64,000 bases of DNA from Candidatus Poribacteria bacterium. GTDB taxonomy: Bacteria; Poribacteria; WGA-4E; GCA-2687025. Location of the stretch: NCBI GenBank assembly GCA_028818695.1, contig JAPPNK010000026.1:186001-250000 (forward strand), in the 5' to 3' direction. A program made the position numbers and the translations under genes. Shown here piece after piece: positions 1 to 8,880 of this stretch (position 1 is the stretch's first letter; the number at the start of each line of letters is the position of its first letter). The notes under the pieces were generated by a model. The model was not told where the DNA came from, ran no database searches, and saw only the letters and a program-made list of their open reading frames with translations.

Positions 1-789
1 GCCTCGTACGCGATCACATCGGGCGGGGCGCCGCGCAAAGAGGGCATGACGCGCGAAGACCTGCGCAGAGACAACTGCGCTATTGCGAAGGAGCTGGGCG
101 AAACGATACGCAAGCGCGCCCCGCATCTGAAATTCCTGATTGTCATCTTCAACCCGGCGGACATCACCGGCTTGACCGCTCTTGTGCATTCGGGCTTGGA
201 CCCGAAGCGGGTGTCCACGCTGGCGGCGCTTGATTCGACGCGCCTTCAGACCGCCCTCGCGCAGCGGTTCGGCGTGCGCCAGGACCTCGTGACCGGCTGC
301 CGAACCTACGGCGGACACGGCGAAAAGATGGCGGTCTTTAAAGACGGCATCCGCATCGACGGCAAGCCCCTGACAAGTTACTTGAGCGAGGGCTGGCTGT
401 CGCAGGAGGACTGGGAGGAGATACAGGCGCATGTGCGGGGCGGCGGCGCGCGGGTCATTCAGCTGCGCGGGCGCAGTTCGTTTCAATCGCCCTCCCATTT
501 GAGCGTTCTCATGCTGCGGTCGGTTCTTGGCGGGGGCGAATTTCCGTGGCCGAGCGGCGCGTATATCGGCGCTGAGGGGGATGCGTCCGAATGGGGCGGC
601 GTCATGATGGCGGCGGACACGTCGCTCGGCGCGGACGGCGTCACAGCGCGCCTGCCGGACGGCTCCGAGGAGGACATGGCGGCGTTGAAGGAGTCGCATG
701 CGCATCTGGCGGCGCTGCGCGACCAGACCATCGCGGACGGGCTGCTTCCGCCGCTGAACGAGTGGAAGCGGATCAATCCGCATCTGTGA
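1..789 (+). CDS. Malate/lactate dehydrogenase family protein, 3' part
   Basis: The reading frame is open from the first base, so the N-terminal NAD-binding part lies outside the window. It enters with TSGGAPRKEGMTREDL, which matches the loop after the Rossmann fold of malate/lactate dehydrogenases (usually GxPRKPGMTREDL). Further on are the NPAD segment, the STLAALDSTR helix and YGGHGEKM, which carries the catalytic histidine. The family interconverts 2-hydroxy and 2-keto acids with NAD(H) in the cytoplasm. The ATG at 46 is internal to the conserved loop and is not the real start. The second half is less typical, so substrate (malate or another hydroxyacid) cannot be stated. Confidence 0.85.
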   Translation, partial: ASYAITSGGAPRKEGMTREDLRRDNCAIAKELGETIRKRAPHLKFLIVIFNPADITGLTALVHSGLDPKRVSTLAALDSTRLQTALAQRFGVRQDLVTGCRTYGGHGEKMAVFKDGIRIDGKPLTSYLSEGWLSQEDWEEIQAHVRGGGARVIQLRGRSSFQSPSHLSVLMLRSVLGGGEFPWPSGAYIGAEGDASEWGGVMMAADTSLGADGVTARLPDGSEEDMAALKESHAHLAALRDQTIADGLLPPLNEWKRINPHL

Positions 790-858
790 CGCGGGGTCGG
801 CGGCGATGAAGCGGAATCTTAGAATGCCCCCTTGCCGTTCAAACGAGAGGATAGCGCG

Positions 859-1659
859 ATGTCGGATTTGTTGATATGGGTCATCGGTTTAGACCATACG
901 CAGACCGATCTGAAAAAGGCGCAGAAAGCGCTGGCTGAGGCGGCTCCTGAAGAGTGGGCGGCGTATAAGCGGTCGCGCGCGGCGTACGAGGCGGCGCGGA
1001 CGCTTGTTGTGCGGAATTCGGCGGTGATGGACGCGGAGGCGGAGCTGAAAATGACAGCCGCCGCCGAGTGGAAGGCGTACCAAAAAGCGCAGGACGCATT
1101 CCGCGAGGCGATTGAGGAGCATATCGAGGCAAAGAACGATGTCAAGCGGGAAGCGCCGGATCAGTACGCCGCGATCAAGGCGCTGTTCAAAGACGACTCG
1201 CTCTTTCAAGGCGGGTTTGAAAAGCGTTACAACGAGGCGCGCGATGCGTTGAAAGCCGCTGTCCCTCCCCCGAAGTGGGAACGGTATGAACATACGTCGG
1301 ATAAGGTGTACCATAAAGGCGAGGATTTGGGAAAGGCGGAGGAGGCGCTGCGCGACAACGCTCCCATGGAAATAGAAGTGTACCATGAGGCGGTGGAGTC
1401 GGCAGGCAACGCGCGCAGGCTTCGGCGGGCGCCGGTAGAATGGGCGTTGTTCTACGCGGCAGAGGAGGCGCTGATTTTAGCGGCGCCGGACGAATGGTTC
1501 GCCTACGAAAACGCGCTGGATGAGGACGAGCTCCATGCGGCGCAGAACGAGCTCTCAAAGGCGGCGCCGGACGAATGGGCGGCGTACCAAACCGCGGAGG
1601 ACGCGCTGGGCGACGCGCTGGGGCGGCGGCGCAAACTCATACAGTATATGGACTTTTGA
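859..1659 (+). CDS. Helical protein with degenerate AAPDEWAAY repeats, unknown function
   Basis: I recognise no family. The 266-residue product is built from loosely repeated units of about 25-30 residues with the core AAP(D/E)EWxAYxxAxxxL; clear units read APEEWAAYK, AAEWKAYQ, APVEWALFY, APDEWFAYE and APDEWAAYQ. It is rich in Ala and Glu and should be mostly helical. After residues 3-10 there is no signal peptide or membrane segment, so it is probably cytoplasmic. The ATG at 859 is preferred over the in-frame ATG at 832 because GAGAGG lies 8 bases before it. It stands alone between a dehydrogenase and an oxidoreductase on the same strand. Confidence 0.75.
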   Translation: MSDLLIWVIGLDHTQTDLKKAQKALAEAAPEEWAAYKRSRAAYEAARTLVVRNSAVMDAEAELKMTAAAEWKAYQKAQDAFREAIEEHIEAKNDVKREAPDQYAAIKALFKDDSLFQGGFEKRYNEARDALKAAVPPPKWERYEHTSDKVYHKGEDLGKAEEALRDNAPMEIEVYHEAVESAGNARRLRRAPVEWALFYAAEEALILAAPDEWFAYENALDEDELHAAQNELSKAAPDEWAAYQTAEDALGDALGRRRKLIQYMDF

Positions 1660-1704
1660 ACGGAACGAACCGCTTATCAACACACAGAAAAGGGTCAAAA
1701 TCGT

Positions 1705-2709
1705 ATGGCAGAAACGATACGGGTTGGGTTTATCGGAACGGGCGGCAACGCGCGCGGACATATCGGGTGCCTCGCCGGCATGAAGGGCGTTCAGATTGCC
1801 GCGTTTGCCGATCCGAGCAAGGGGGCGCTCAAAGCGGCGCAGGAGCGAGTCAAAACGAAGGTTCCCGTCTTCAGCGACTATGTCGAGATGCTTGACAAAA
1901 CCGAGATGGACGCCGCCGTCATCTCCACGCCGCACACGCTGCATTTTGAGCAGGTCATGGCGTGCCTCGACCGCGGGCTGCATGTGCAGGTGGAAAAGCC
2001 TATGACCTGTACGAGCGCCCATGCGCGGGAAGTGATCCGCAAGCAGAAGGAAACCGGCAAGACGCTGCTGATCGGATACCAGCGGCATTACGATCCGCGT
2101 TTCCGCTGGGCGCGTCAACAGATCGCCGAGGGCGCCATCGGACGCGTCACGCTCACGCATGTTTACCAAGGGCAGAACTGGCTGCGCAATCAGCAGGGAA
2201 GATGGCGGCTTGACCCCGCCCTGAGCGGCGGCGGACAGCTGAACGATTCGGGCAGCCATGTGGTCGACATACTGCTCTGGATAACAGGGCTGGAGGCGGA
2301 AGAAGCGTTTGCGTATGTCGACAACCGAGGGGCGGAGGTGGATGTCAACAGCGCCGTCTCGGTGCGCTTCACGAACGGCGCCATCGGCACAATCACGATC
2401 GTCGGCGACGAGGTCGCAGGCGGCATGTGGGAAGACATCACGATCGCCGGCGACAAGGGAATCATCTGGATACGGCAGGGCGGCAAGCTGCTCGTTGCGA
2501 ACGAGTCGCGGCGCCGGCCGACCGAGGTGACCGATTTCAGCGGCGTCGAGTCGTTCCCCGGCAGCAAGGACGGCAACTTCATCGACGCGATACGCGGCAA
2601 GGCGGAGAATCAGGTCCCGGCAATCTGCGGGCTGCGCGTCATTGAGTTGACGGAGGCGGTCTGGCGCTCGGCGGCGTCCGGTCTGCCGCAGAAGGTGGAG
2701 AAGTCCTAA
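1705..2709 (+). CDS. Gfo/Idh/MocA family NAD(P)-dependent oxidoreductase
   Basis: A 334-residue protein with the N-terminal dinucleotide-binding signature GFIGTGGNARGH (residues 8-19) and the family's EKPMTCTSAHA segment, whose lysine normally sits near the nicotinamide. The C-terminal half has the sheet-rich substrate domain (GGGQLNDSGSHVVD). Members oxidise or reduce sugars, inositols or other polyols. The substrate is not evident from sequence. The stop is directly followed by the GTG of the RadC-like gene, so the two are probably co-transcribed. A second, distantly similar member lies at 57194-58276. Confidence 0.9.
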   Translation: MAETIRVGFIGTGGNARGHIGCLAGMKGVQIAAFADPSKGALKAAQERVKTKVPVFSDYVEMLDKTEMDAAVISTPHTLHFEQVMACLDRGLHVQVEKPMTCTSAHAREVIRKQKETGKTLLIGYQRHYDPRFRWARQQIAEGAIGRVTLTHVYQGQNWLRNQQGRWRLDPALSGGGQLNDSGSHVVDILLWITGLEAEEAFAYVDNRGAEVDVNSAVSVRFTNGAIGTITIVGDEVAGGMWEDITIAGDKGIIWIRQGGKLLVANESRRRPTEVTDFSGVESFPGSKDGNFIDAIRGKAENQVPAICGLRVIELTEAVWRSAASGLPQKVEKS

Positions 2710-2711
2710 AG

Positions 2712-3380
2712 GTGAAGAAGAGAGAGTCGCCGGGCGAGATGCTTCGGGATCGGATTAAGCGTCAGGGGGTCGGCTCGTTGACGGTGGAGGAGCTGTTCGG
2801 GCTGATGCTTGGGGGAACAGAGAAGCATATGGACGGCGCGCGGATGCTGCTGCGCCGTTTTGACGGGAACCTGGCGCGGATGGCGGGCGAGTCGTGCCAG
2901 ACGCTCGCGCTCACCCCTGGGATGAGTTTTCGGGACGGCTGCCACGCGGCGGCGGCTCTTGAGCTGGCGCGCCGCTGGGCGGCTTTTCTGCCGAGTCAGA
3001 AGATGAAGTTTCAAGGACCTGAGCATGTCGCCAATTTTTTGCGCCCGTCTCTTCGAGGCGCGCAGCAGGAAATGCTGTGGGCAATGTGCCTCGACACCAA
3101 AAATGTGATCACGCACTGGAAAATGCTGACCGTCGGGACGCTGAACGCGAGCCTGATCCATCCGCGCGAGGTGTACCGCTATGCGATCGAAAACGCCTCG
3201 GCGGGAGTCATCCTGGCGCACAACCACCCCTCCGGCGACCCGACGCCCAGCCCCGAAGACATCAACGTGACGCGCCGCATTGCGCAGGCGGGCAAGCTGC
3301 TGGACATCCCCCTGCTTGACCATGTGATTGTGGCGGACAACAGCTTCCGCAGCTTAAAAGAGGACGGGCATCTCCGCTAA
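2712..3380 (+). CDS. RadC-like JAB/MPN metalloprotein
   Basis: A 222-residue RadC family protein. The N-terminus has a helix-hairpin-helix-like region. The C-terminal JAB domain carries the metal motif HNHPSGDPTPSPED preceded by the usual GTLNASLIHPREVY. The family was named for DNA repair, but its biochemical role is unsettled. It starts with GTG two bases after the oxidoreductase stop, with AAGTCCTAAAGG as a weak ribosome site. Length and motif spacing are normal. Confidence 0.9.
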   Translation: MKKRESPGEMLRDRIKRQGVGSLTVEELFGLMLGGTEKHMDGARMLLRRFDGNLARMAGESCQTLALTPGMSFRDGCHAAAALELARRWAAFLPSQKMKFQGPEHVANFLRPSLRGAQQEMLWAMCLDTKNVITHWKMLTVGTLNASLIHPREVYRYAIENASAGVILAHNHPSGDPTPSPEDINVTRRIAQAGKLLDIPLLDHVIVADNSFRSLKEDGHLR

Positions 3381-3392
3381 AAGCGGGCTTCG

Positions 3393-4107
3393 TCAGTCGC
3401 TATCGCCCGCCTTCAGCCGCCCCCATGGGATAAAACCCAGAGGAAATCTGCCGCTCCCTCCTGAAAGAACCCATTCCTGACCAAGCCCCCCAGGATCGCC
3501 ATGCGTTACCTGAACAACCTCTTTGGTCTCAACATGGATCCGGTAAATGTTCCATGCGCCCCCGCGGAATAGATCCACTCCGTCTCCTGTCTCGCCAGAA
3601 GAATACAAGATCCATTTGCCGTCCGGAAACCAGGACGGAGCAACTTCCCAATGAGGACCAAACGTCAACTGCCGAATGTTTGACCCGTCCGGATCCATCA
3701 GATACAGGTTGAATCCTGGCGGATCCGACCGATCGTACGAGTAAAAAGCTATCGTCTTTCCGTCTGGCGACCATCTTGGCTCCCCGTCCTGCGCGGGATG
3801 GTCTGTGAGTTGAACCCTGTTCTTGCCATCGGCGTCCATGACAAAAATATCGCGAATCAACTCCTCCTTCGCGTTTCTGCGCCACGAATGAAAGACGATT
3901 CGCTTCCCGTCCGGCGACCAGTAGGGCTTCCCGTCATTTTCCTTCGGGGTGTTGGTCAGATTGACAATCTGTCCAGTTTCGATATCTACCTTGTAAATGT
4001 CGATAGTGCTGCGCCCGCCTTCGCAGACGATCGTCGTTCCGTCCGGCGACCATTGAGGGGCAACGATGCTTATACGAGGAAAAACTTGGTTTTGTAATTG
4101 ATCGCAT
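3393..4107 (-). pseudogene. 5'-truncated TolB/PD40 beta-propeller protein
   Basis: On the minus strand the frame contains several PD40 (TolB-type) repeats, each with a WSPDGK core: near 4045 (APQWSPDGTTIV), 3930 (YWSPDGKRIVF), 3780 (RWSPDGKTIAF) and 3635 (SWFPDGKWILY). The frame stays open upstream of the repeats, but no ATG or GTG is found; only a TTG at 3860, in the middle of the propeller, could start. The open frame runs directly into repeat copy A1 at about 4108. The normal 5' end, with signal peptide and further blades, is therefore missing. The C-terminus ends PWGRLKAGDSD, resembling the tails of three other exported proteins here. Confidence 0.7.
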
Positions 4108-4292
4108 TCCCTATGCTGAAAGTTGGGACCGTTGAACGACCAAAGCCTTTATTCATGGGAAAAAGGCGCCGCCAACCAAGCCGTCATTCCCGCGCAAGCC
4201 AGATCCCCGTGAAAACGGGGAGGGAATCTGGAGACGCCGCAGAAACCGTCCGCATCCGCCAGGCGGAATTTCCCAACTAAAGCGCTAAGGTC
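4108..4292. repeat. Family A inverted-terminal-repeat element, copy A1
   Basis: The core runs from AGTTGGGACC (4121-4130) to TTTCCCAACT (4269-4278), with an outer right part ending in AGGTC at 4288-4292. The interior includes a palindromic ATTCCCGCGCAAG segment and closely matches, in reverse orientation, copies A2 (16921-17084) and A3 (18285-18427). It has no coding capacity for a transposase. It abuts the truncated TolB-like gene on one side and a promoter for the DUF58 gene on the other. Confidence 0.75.
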
Positions 4293-4307
4293 AGAAAAAA
4301 CATACGC

Positions 4308-4336
4308 TTGACACGCCGCGCGTTGATGTTTATGGT
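4308..4336 (+). promoter_or_regulatory. Probable sigma-70 promoter for the DUF58 gene
   Basis: TTGACA at 4308-4313, a 17-base spacer and TATGGT at 4331-4336 (4 of 6 matches to TATAAT). It lies 32 bases before the ATG at 4369, just outside repeat copy A1. Confidence 0.6.
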
Positions 4337-4368
4337 ACGTTCCGTAACAAGCAGAAACGGGGCTATCT

Positions 4369-5241
4369 ATGGAAGAAGCCTACCGACAGCATCTTGTGAA
4401 CGGGGAGCGGGCGGGCGCGCGGTATGTGCTGAACGCGCCGCGCATCGTCCCTTTGGGCGCCGCCGGCGACCAGCTCGCCAAGCGCGCCGGCAGCTCCTTA
4501 GAGTTCATCGACCGGCGCGAATACCAACCCGGCGACGACCTGCGCGCCATCGACTGGAGCGGATTCGCCCGAAGCGACAAGCTGATTGTGAAACTGTACC
4601 GCGACGAGGTCTCCCCCCATGCCGACATCATCCTGGACGGCTCCCGCTCCATGAACCTAGAAGGGACGCGCAAGGCGGAAGCGGCGCTCGGTTTGACCGC
4701 GGCGTTTGCCGCCGCCTCCTTCAACGCCGGCTACTCCGCCTCGGCGTGGATCGCCGCGGACGGGTACCGCCCCGTCGAAAACGGCTCCTCCCGCCCTTCC
4801 ATATGGGACGGCATCGACTTTGAATATACAGGCAGCCCCGCCGATTCGTTTCGGCGCGCCGCCCCAAGATGGCGTCCCTACGGCATTCGAATACTCATCA
4901 GCGACCTGCTCTGGATCGGCGACCCGATGGAGACGCTGAGCCGCATCGCCGAGCGGGCGTCCGCGGTGGTCGTCGTTCAAATGCTCGCCGAAAGCGACAT
5001 CGCAACGCCGGAGCGCGGCAATGTGCGCTTTGTCGACTCTGAAACGGAGGAGATGCAGGAGATCTTTTTGGACGCGGGAGCTCTGGCGCGCTATCGGAAC
5101 GCCCTTGCGCGTCATCAGGAGCGCTGGCATACTGCTTGCCGTCAGGCGGGCGCCGTCATGACAACAGCGACAGCCGAAGAAACCGCCTCCGAATGGAAAC
5201 TGGACGCTCTCGTCAAATCGGAGGTTCTCCAGGTCGCATAA
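4369..5241 (+). CDS. DUF58 domain protein
   Basis: A 290-residue protein with the DUF58 signature EYQPGDDLRAIDWSGFARSD at residues 51-70, followed by a von Willebrand-like strand with DGSRSM near residues 93-98. DUF58 proteins usually form a locus with a MoxR AAA+ ATPase and VWA proteins (BatA/BatB type) and are thought to assist folding or metal insertion of envelope or periplasmic complexes. That is family knowledge, not shown here. BatA-like and VWA genes do follow at 9473-14070, but the MoxR gene normally upstream is absent; a dead TolB-like gene and a repeat lie there instead. Confidence 0.88.
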   Translation: MEEAYRQHLVNGERAGARYVLNAPRIVPLGAAGDQLAKRAGSSLEFIDRREYQPGDDLRAIDWSGFARSDKLIVKLYRDEVSPHADIILDGSRSMNLEGTRKAEAALGLTAAFAAASFNAGYSASAWIAADGYRPVENGSSRPSIWDGIDFEYTGSPADSFRRAAPRWRPYGIRILISDLLWIGDPMETLSRIAERASAVVVVQMLAESDIATPERGNVRFVDSETEEMQEIFLDAGALARYRNALARHQERWHTACRQAGAVMTTATAEETASEWKLDALVKSEVLQVA

Positions 5242-5292
5242 TGTATCCAAGCATCCAACGCGATTTTGAAGTTCACTAAGAAAGGACGCTAC

Positions 5293-8199
5293 ATGATACG
5301 ACACATCGCCTCGATTATTGTTGCCGCGTCGTTTACCGCGGCCGCCTGGGCAGGTCCCGCTATCGGCTCGTCGGGCATGCCGCCCGGCGCGGTCTCTTCA
5401 AGCGGGTTTCTGTTCAGCGTTCTCACTAGCGCCAACGGCGCAACCGTTCTGAACGGCCTTCCGCTTTCCGTTTACATCGTCGCGGCGGGACATCTGCCAT
5501 GCGAGCAACCGGCTGAAGGAGAGATGGAAGAGCCGCATGCCGAAGAAGAGACGAAGTCCGGCGCTTCAGAGATTGAGCTGGAAAAGGTGTCTGTCACCGC
5601 CTCCCGCCGCCCCGAAAAGGTGATAGAGGCTCCCGCCTCCATCGCCGTCATTGAGGGCGATCAGCTGCGCGCCCAGGTCGCCGTCAACCAGGCAGAGCGG
5701 CTGCGCCATCTGCCCGCCGTCGATGTCGCTTCTTCCGGCATCGTTCAGGCGAACGCCGTTGTGCGCGGCTTCAACAATGTTTTCTCAACAACGCTTCTGA
5801 CGCTTGTCGACAACCGTTATGCGCGCATTCCGTCCCTGCGCCTGAACGCCTACTCCTTCATCCCCTCGACCGACGACGACATTGAGCGGGTTGAGGTCGT
5901 TTTGGGTCCAGGCTCCGCGCTCTACGGGCCAAACAGCGCGAACGGCGTCCTGCATATGTTGACCCGCTCTCCGTTTGATTCGGCGGGAACCGACATCTCT
6001 GTCGGCGCGGGGGAACGCGGCATTCTCATGGGTTCAGTGCGCCACGCGGGCGTCGTCAACGAGCAGATTGGCTACAAGCTGTCCGCTCAATACTACCAAG
6101 GGGATGACTGGGAATTCGTCGACCCTATTGAGCAGCGGCAGCGCGGTCAAGCGCTCCGTAAAGCGATCGAGGACGCAGGAAAAGACCCTGGCGAGGAGGT
6201 TCTTGTCAGCGATCCCAACTTTGAAGATTATCTGCAGGCGCTTCATCAAAAGCTCACTGACGCCGGGGGAAACCCGGACGCGATTCGCATCGGCGCGCGC
6301 GATTATGAAGTGGACAAACTGAGCGCCGACGCGAGGCTTGACTACCGCCTCAGCGACAGCGCGACCGCAATACTCTCCGGCGGGTTCGTTCAAGCGAAAC
6401 AGATTGAGCTGACTGGCCTCGGAGCCTCCTCTGCGGATGGATGGACGTATAGCTATGTACAGGGCAGGCTCGCGGCGGGCGACCTGTTCGCGCAGGCGTT
6501 CATCAATATGAGCGACGCCGGCGACAGCTTCCTGCTGCGCGACGGCGCCCCGATCATTGACAAATCGCAGGTGATGGTTGCGCAGATTCAGCACGGAACC
6601 TCCCTCGGCGAGCGCGAGCGGTTGACCTACGGAGTTGACGCGCTGTTGACCCGCCCCGACACTGAAGGCACCATCAACGGCTCCAACGAAGAGGACGACA
6701 CGATCAACGAAATCGGCCTCTACCTGCAGTCGGAGACCGTCTTGACCGATCAGCTGAAGCTGGTCGCGGCGGCGCGCGTGGACGACCACAGCCGGCTGGC
6801 AGACATGATCTTCTCGCCGCGCGCCGCGCTGGTCTTTAGCCCAACCTCCACCGACAATCTGCGCCTCACCTACAACAGGGCGTACAGCACCCCCAGCACA
6901 AACAACCTGTTCTTGGACATCCGCGCTGCGCAGGACCCCTTCGGCCTCGGGATTGATGTGCGCGGCTCCGGCGTTCCGGACTCGGGCTTCACCTTCGAAC
7001 GAAGCGAAAATGGACAACCGAAGTTCAGATCGCCGTTTTCGCCGCTCGCAGAGATGCCGGTGGACCACTACTGGGAGCTGGACGATCCCGCCTTCACGAA
7101 CGTTATGTGGGGCGTAGCCCGAAGCGCTGTGATTGATGGCCTGATTACGGACCCGGGGATCAGCGCGCTCATGAAGAGTGCGTTGACACGCTTAGGTCTG
7201 CCAGCGGATGAAGAGACCATGAAGACAATTGCTGAGGGGTTAATACCTCAACAGGTGGACGGTGTGAAAAACACCCTTCTAGCGTTCAACCCTAATTACA
7301 ACCCTGAGGATCCCAATTCGCAGCCGTTTCTACAGCTACAGAAACCCGTGCGTGACGTTGCTCCGATGGAGCCGACGATCACCCAGACCGTAGAGCTGGG
7401 CTACAAGGGCGCGCTCTTCAATCAGCTGGTCATCGGCGTCGATTTTTACCGTACAAACATCGTGAATCTCGTTGGTCCGATCACCGCTGAAACGCCCAAC
7501 GTGTTTTTGGACAGCGAAACGCTCTATGCCTTCCTTGCGCAGCAGTTGGGTGAAACGTTTAGCCTGCCTCAAAATCAGCCGCTGGGAGAAGCGTTGATCG
7601 CGCTTGACGGCATTTACGAAGAGGAAACACAGGGAGCGGTGGCGAAAAACGGCTCTGGGGTTGATGAGGTGGCGTACTTAATCACAAACGGGGCGGCGCG
7701 TATTCCGCTCGGAACGGTGACGCCCAACGAAGCCTCCGACCCGACTGCCATCATGACAACCTACCGCAACTATGGCGACATTTCATTGTTTGGGGCGGAC
7801 CTGAACCTGAACCTCTTCCTGAACGAGAACTGGGTCGTCGGCGGAACCTACTCGTTCGTGAGCGAAGACACGTTCGAGCTGGAGGGGGAGCCGAATGTGT
7901 CGTTGAACGCCCCGAGGCACAAGTTTGGAGCGCGCCTTCAGTATATGAACGCCGATCTGGGCGCGCTGGCGGCGGAGCTGCGCCTGCGTTATGTGAACGA
8001 ATTCCCGGTCAATTCGGGCACCTATCAGGGCGTTGTGGAGCAGTATCAGACGATCGACGTGAGCGCAGGGTACAACGTTCTAGACAACACGCGCCTGTCG
8101 CTGTCTGTCCAGAACATCCTGGACGACAAGCATATCGAGTTTATCGGCGCCCCCGAGCTGGGGCGGCTGACGATCGTTCGATTGACGCAGTCGTTCTAA
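5293..8199 (+). CDS. TonB-dependent outer-membrane receptor
   Basis: A 968-residue protein. Residues 1-23 form a signal peptide. An acidic linker follows, then EKVSVTASRRPEKV, which begins the plug domain. The plug contains QAERLRHLPAVDV, VVRGFNN and ERVEVVLGPGSALYGPNSAN. The rest is a 22-strand barrel ending in the terminal phenylalanine expected for BAM insertion. These proteins import ligands such as siderophores, cobalamin or glycans using TonB energy; the ligand is not predictable. ATG 5293 is preferred over the upstream TTG because AAAGGA precedes it. A less GC-rich stretch around 7130-7340 encodes an extracellular loop and may be a recent insertion. It lies between DUF58 and BatA-like genes, an unusual place. 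Confidence 0.93.
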   Translation: MIRHIASIIVAASFTAAAWAGPAIGSSGMPPGAVSSSGFLFSVLTSANGATVLNGLPLSVYIVAAGHLPCEQPAEGEMEEPHAEEETKSGASEIELEKVSVTASRRPEKVIEAPASIAVIEGDQLRAQVAVNQAERLRHLPAVDVASSGIVQANAVVRGFNNVFSTTLLTLVDNRYARIPSLRLNAYSFIPSTDDDIERVEVVLGPGSALYGPNSANGVLHMLTRSPFDSAGTDISVGAGERGILMGSVRHAGVVNEQIGYKLSAQYYQGDDWEFVDPIEQRQRGQALRKAIEDAGKDPGEEVLVSDPNFEDYLQALHQKLTDAGGNPDAIRIGARDYEVDKLSADARLDYRLSDSATAILSGGFVQAKQIELTGLGASSADGWTYSYVQGRLAAGDLFAQAFINMSDAGDSFLLRDGAPIIDKSQVMVAQIQHGTSLGERERLTYGVDALLTRPDTEGTINGSNEEDDTINEIGLYLQSETVLTDQLKLVAAARVDDHSRLADMIFSPRAALVFSPTSTDNLRLTYNRAYSTPSTNNLFLDIRAAQDPFGLGIDVRGSGVPDSGFTFERSENGQPKFRSPFSPLAEMPVDHYWELDDPAFTNVMWGVARSAVIDGLITDPGISALMKSALTRLGLPADEETMKTIAEGLIPQQVDGVKNTLLAFNPNYNPEDPNSQPFLQLQKPVRDVAPMEPTITQTVELGYKGALFNQLVIGVDFYRTNIVNLVGPITAETPNVFLDSETLYAFLAQQLGETFSLPQNQPLGEALIALDGIYEEETQGAVAKNGSGVDEVAYLITNGAARIPLGTVTPNEASDPTAIMTTYRNYGDISLFGADLNLNLFLNENWVVGGTYSFVSEDTFELEGEPNVSLNAPRHKFGARLQYMNADLGALAAELRLRYVNEFPVNSGTYQGVVEQYQTIDVSAGYNVLDNTRLSLSVQNILDDKHIEFIGAPELGRLTIVRLTQSF

Positions 8200-8214
8200 T
8201 CAGCATGAGAACGG

Positions 8215-8245
8215 GCGCGGGCGGGCTTAAAAAACCTGCCCGCGC
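8215..8245 (+). terminator. GC-rich hairpin after the TonB receptor gene
   Basis: GCGCGGGCGGG (8215-8225) can pair with CCTGCCCGCGC (8235-8245) with one G-U pair. No clean T-tract follows, so it may attenuate or stabilise RNA rather than terminate fully. A near copy occurs at 8556-8590. Confidence 0.5.
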
Positions 8246-8273
8246 ATCCTTTCTCTATCCAATGGAGGGCGCG

Positions 8274-8552
8274 ATGAGCAGATGGCAGATCGTGGACGCC
8301 GCCGTAACGGTCGCAGGCGTTGCGTTGCTCGCGATCGGCGTTTATATGATCATTGCGGCGGTCGGTTCCTATATTCCGATGAGCGCGGCGCTGAAAAACA
8401 CGCCAATGGGCAGTTCAGCGGGGATCAACATGAGAATGCTTACTGTGGCGCCGTTGCTGAAGGGAATGCTCTTGTTCATTGTTGGAATTCTGACCTGCGC
8501 ATTATCAGACAAAATAGCGACCATGTTCCGCCCGGACGGCGATGGAAGTTGA
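8274..8552 (+). CDS. Small two-helix membrane protein of the FRPD family (1 of 4)
   Basis: A 92-residue protein with two hydrophobic segments (about residues 8-32 and 60-80) and the C-terminal MFRPDGDGS. It is the most divergent of four consecutive genes that share the plan: short basic N-terminus, helix beginning with IxVxG, variable loop, second helix, then xFRP(D/N). ATG 8274 has GGAGGGCG just upstream, so the longer in-frame start at 8205 is unlikely. Function unknown; I recognise no named family. Similar hairpins flank the gene on both sides. Confidence 0.75.
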   Translation: MSRWQIVDAAVTVAGVALLAIGVYMIIAAVGSYIPMSAALKNTPMGSSAGINMRMLTVAPLLKGMLLFIVGILTCALSDKIATMFRPDGDGS

Positions 8553-8555
8553 AGC

Positions 8556-8590
8556 GGCGCGGGCGGGCTTAAAAAAAACCTGTCCGCGCC
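8556..8590 (+). terminator. Second copy of the intergenic GC-rich hairpin
   Basis: GGCGCGGGCGGG (8556-8567) pairs with CCTGTCCGCGCC (8579-8590) around an A-rich loop. It duplicates the hairpin at 8215-8245, so the small-gene array probably arose by duplication of a gene plus its hairpin. Confidence 0.5.
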
Positions 8591-8611
8591 TCTCACACGG
8601 AGAACGGCAAC

Positions 8612-8860
8612 ATGACCATGCGGAAAATACTTGAGATCGCGACGCAGATCATCGGCGTCTATCTGATCTTCACAGCCGTACCCGCCCTGTTAGCGTCGAT
8701 TATCATCGGATGCGCCGTGTCGATCGAGATGAACTCTTTGAATATGGCGCAATTTATGTCGGCGGGCGTTGCAGGTCCTTTCATTAAATTTTGCTTTGGG
8801 CTTTGGGCGGCTTACTCGGCGGAATCGATTTCGCGCACGTTTCGCCCGAACGACGACTAA
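8612..8860 (+). CDS. Small two-helix membrane protein of the FRPD family (2 of 4)
   Basis: An 82-residue protein starting MTMRKILEIATQIIGVY and ending SRTFRPNDD, with two hydrophobic helices (about 10-35 and 55-70). It shares the N-terminal (R/K)xIEIAxxIxGV motif and the C-terminal FRP motif with the next two genes. No cysteine pair, metal motif or enzyme signature is visible. Probably an inner-membrane protein with short exposed tails. Confidence 0.75.
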   Translation: MTMRKILEIATQIIGVYLIFTAVPALLASIIIGCAVSIEMNSLNMAQFMSAGVAGPFIKFCFGLWAAYSAESISRTFRPNDD

Positions 8861-8880
8861 CATTCAACGGAGACAGCGGC

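Noticed and set aside
4121-4278. Insertion sequence encoding its own transposase
   Set aside because: All family A and B copies are under 190 bases with no coding capacity, and no transposase or integrase gene is visible in the window.
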